The notes under the pieces: model-generated
Told to the model about the DNA's origin: nothing
What the model saw: the letters and a program-made list of their open reading frames with translations, nothing else
The model's database searches: none
Assembly: GCA_019243975.1 (NCBI GenBank)
Contig: JAFATL010000342.1
Coordinates: forward strand, 1-6,100
DNA: 6,100 nt
Source: Actinomycetota bacterium
Lineage (GTDB): Bacteria; Actinomycetota; Acidimicrobiia; Acidimicrobiales; JAFATL01
Direction: 5' to 3'
In this document: positions 4,988 through 6,100 of the stretch, one piece after another
How the letters are laid out: each line of letters opens with the position of its first letter
Numbering within the stretch: the first letter of the stretch is position 1
Program-made: the position numbers and the translations under genes

Positions 4988-5884
4988 ATGACCCGGCGGG
5001 GCTTTCTCTTGTTCGCAGCGATGGGCCTGATCTGGGGGCTCCCGTACCTGCTGATCAAGGTGGCGGTGCGCGCCGTCGAGCCGTCGGTGTTGGTGCTGGC
5101 CCGCACCGCCATCGGGGCGGCGTTGTTGTTGCCCGTGGCCATTCGCCGCCGCGAGTTGGGGCCGGTGCTTCGGCGGTGGAAACCACTCGTGATCTACACG
5201 GCGATCGAGATCGCCGGACCGTGGTTGCTGCTCTCGACGGCGGAGAAGCGCGTGTCCAGTTCGTTGGCCGGTCTGCTGGTGTCGGCGGTGCCGCTCGTTG
5301 GTGCAGTGCTGTCACTTGCTCTTCGCGACGGACAGGAGGTCAACGCACGGATGGGTGCCGGCCTCGTCCTCGGGGTGGCGGGCGTCGCCGCGTTGGTGGG
5401 GCTCGACGTGCACGGCACCGACATGGGCGCGGTGGCAATGATCGGCGTCGTCGTCGTCTGCTACGCGGTCGGACCTGTGATCCTCGTGCGGACGCTGGCC
5501 GACCTCCCGAGTCTGGGCGTGGTGGCGGTCTCGCTGGCGTTGTGCGCCCTCGTGTACGCACCCATCGGTGCGCTGCAGTGGCCCTCGCGCACCCCGTCGG
5601 CGCGACCGCTGCTCGCCCTCGTGGTGCTCGGCGTCGTCTGCACGGCAATCGCGTTCGTGCTGTTCTTCCACCTGATCGCCGAGGCCGGACCGCTGCGGGC
5701 CACGGTGATCACCTACGTGAACCCGGCCGTGGCCGTGACCCTCGGCGTCGTGTTCCTCCACGAGAAGTTCAAGGCCAGCACGGCTCTGGGCTTCGGGCTG
5801 ATCCTGGCCGGGTCGTTCCTCGCCACCGGCCGCCGGCGCGCGCCGGAGGCGGGACCAATGGTGGCTGCAATCCCCGAGCCCTGA
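4988..5884 (+). CDS. EamA-family (DMT superfamily) transporter
   Basis: This 298-residue integral membrane protein has about ten hydrophobic helices in two repeated EamA units, about 6-138 and 148-280. Hallmarks are the N-terminal GLIWGLPYLLIKVAV (13-27), a conserved Arg at 39 after the second helix (LVLARTAIGA), and at the second repeat's end TYVNPAVAVTLGVVFLHEK (242-260), the classic last-but-one helix pair. The C-terminal tail is short, basic and then Pro/Ala-rich. Characterised relatives export amino acids, metabolites or drugs, and some import nucleotide sugars. The substrate here is unknown. It starts 3 nt after the MerB-like stop, so it is probably the last gene of the sigma factor operon. 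Export of a product linked to that response is an inference from position only. The chosen ATG places the first helix directly after Met-Thr-Arg-Arg, as in relatives. Confidence 0.9.
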   Translation: MTRRGFLLFAAMGLIWGLPYLLIKVAVRAVEPSVLVLARTAIGAALLLPVAIRRRELGPVLRRWKPLVIYTAIEIAGPWLLLSTAEKRVSSSLAGLLVSAVPLVGAVLSLALRDGQEVNARMGAGLVLGVAGVAALVGLDVHGTDMGAVAMIGVVVVCYAVGPVILVRTLADLPSLGVVAVSLALCALVYAPIGALQWPSRTPSARPLLALVVLGVVCTAIAFVLFFHLIAEAGPLRATVITYVNPAVAVTLGVVFLHEKFKASTALGFGLILAGSFLATGRRRAPEAGPMVAAIPEP

Positions 5885-5891
5885 CGTCCCC

Positions 5892-5897
5892 TAGGGT
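5892..5897 (+). promoter_or_regulatory. probable -10 box for a leaderless lipoprotein transcript
   Basis: TAGGGT fits the TAnnnT -10 consensus and lies 6 nt before the ATG at 5904, with no Shine-Dalgarno between. This is the layout of leaderless transcripts common in actinobacteria. No clear -35 was found. The sequence before it is the end of the transporter gene plus 7 nt. Confidence 0.5.
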
Positions 5898-5903
5898 GCC
5901 GCC

Positions 5904-6100
5904 ATGCGAATTCGGGTCCTCGTCGCCGTCGCGCTCCTGGTCGTGTCCGCCGGCGCCTGCTCGTCGGGGCATTCCTCGAAGTCGAGCGGGCCCACGACGA
6001 CCGTCGAGCCGATCAACCCCACGACGACACTTCCGCCGACGACGGTGGGCAAGACCACCAAGACCACGGCGCCCAGCGCGGCCAAGGCCACGACCGCGGA
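5904..6100 (+). CDS. lipoprotein with Thr/Pro-rich linker (5' part only)
   Basis: An open frame of 65 codons starts at the ATG and runs off the window end without a stop. It begins Met-Arg-Ile-Arg, then a hydrophobic stretch VLVAVALLVVSAGA, then Cys19, which fits a slightly relaxed lipobox (A-G-A-C). The mature protein would be lipid-anchored on the outer face of the cytoplasmic membrane. After Cys19 comes a Ser/Gly/Lys stretch and then a low-complexity Thr/Pro/Lys linker (about 30-65), typical of the flexible spacer before a folded extracytoplasmic domain. That domain lies outside the window, so no function can be assigned. The gap of 19 nt from the transporter stop would allow cotranscription, but the TAGGGT box suggests its own promoter. 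Confidence 0.8.
   Translation, partial: MRIRVLVAVALLVVSAGACSSGHSSKSSGPTTTVEPINPTTTLPPTTVGKTTKTTAPSAAKATTA

Noticed and set aside
5833..5846. Perfect 14-nt palindrome made only of G and C near the end of the transporter gene
   Set aside because: It lies inside coding sequence (Arg/Ala codons) with very high GC, has no loop and no T-tract. Chance is likely and a terminator is not supported.
1..6100. CRISPR arrays, tRNA or rRNA genes, insertion sequences, attachment sites
   Set aside because: No regularly spaced direct repeats, no cloverleaf or rRNA-like segments, and no transposase or integrase genes were seen.

Overview
The window is very GC-rich, has tightly packed genes all on the + strand, and uses G/C at third codon positions. 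It shows likely leaderless starts behind TAnnnT boxes, a RskA-type anti-sigma factor and a Thr/Pro-rich lipoprotein. Together these point to an actinobacterium. Acidimicrobiia-like is my guess, but no rRNA or other marker gene is present to prove it.

Layout: (1) 41-1956 is a two-gene operon of an alpha/beta hydrolase and a zinc-dependent medium-chain alcohol dehydrogenase, joined by an ATGA overlap. (2) 1957-2069 is an intergenic region with short palindromes, an ECF-type promoter, a 5'-UTR hairpin and a strong Shine-Dalgarno. It leads into 2070-2879, a secreted protein of unknown function that appears to contain two copies of one beta-rich domain. (3) 2916-2949 is a strong hairpin terminator, followed by a second copy of the same promoter. 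(4) 3067-5884 is a probable four-gene operon: ECF sigma factor, zinc-motif/RskA-type membrane anti-sigma factor, MerB-family organomercurial lyase-like protein, and EamA transporter. Its first three genes are joined by 4-nt stop/start overlaps, and the fourth follows after 3 nt. (5) 5904 to the window end is the start of a lipoprotein gene, cut by the edge.

The most interesting signal is non-coding. The element GAACCGTC-N13-CGTACAGGT occurs twice with identical blocks and identical spacing, once before the secreted-protein gene (1995-2024) and once before the sigma factor gene (3003-3032). It has the layout of an ECF promoter (GAACC, 16 nt, CGTA). The simplest reading is that the sigma factor drives its own operon and the neighbouring secreted protein. 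The proposed unit is therefore: envelope or thiol/metal signal, anti-sigma factor, sigma factor, then a secreted two-domain protein plus a MerB-like enzyme and an exporter-like membrane protein. The motif is directly visible. The regulatory link and the nature of the signal are inference.
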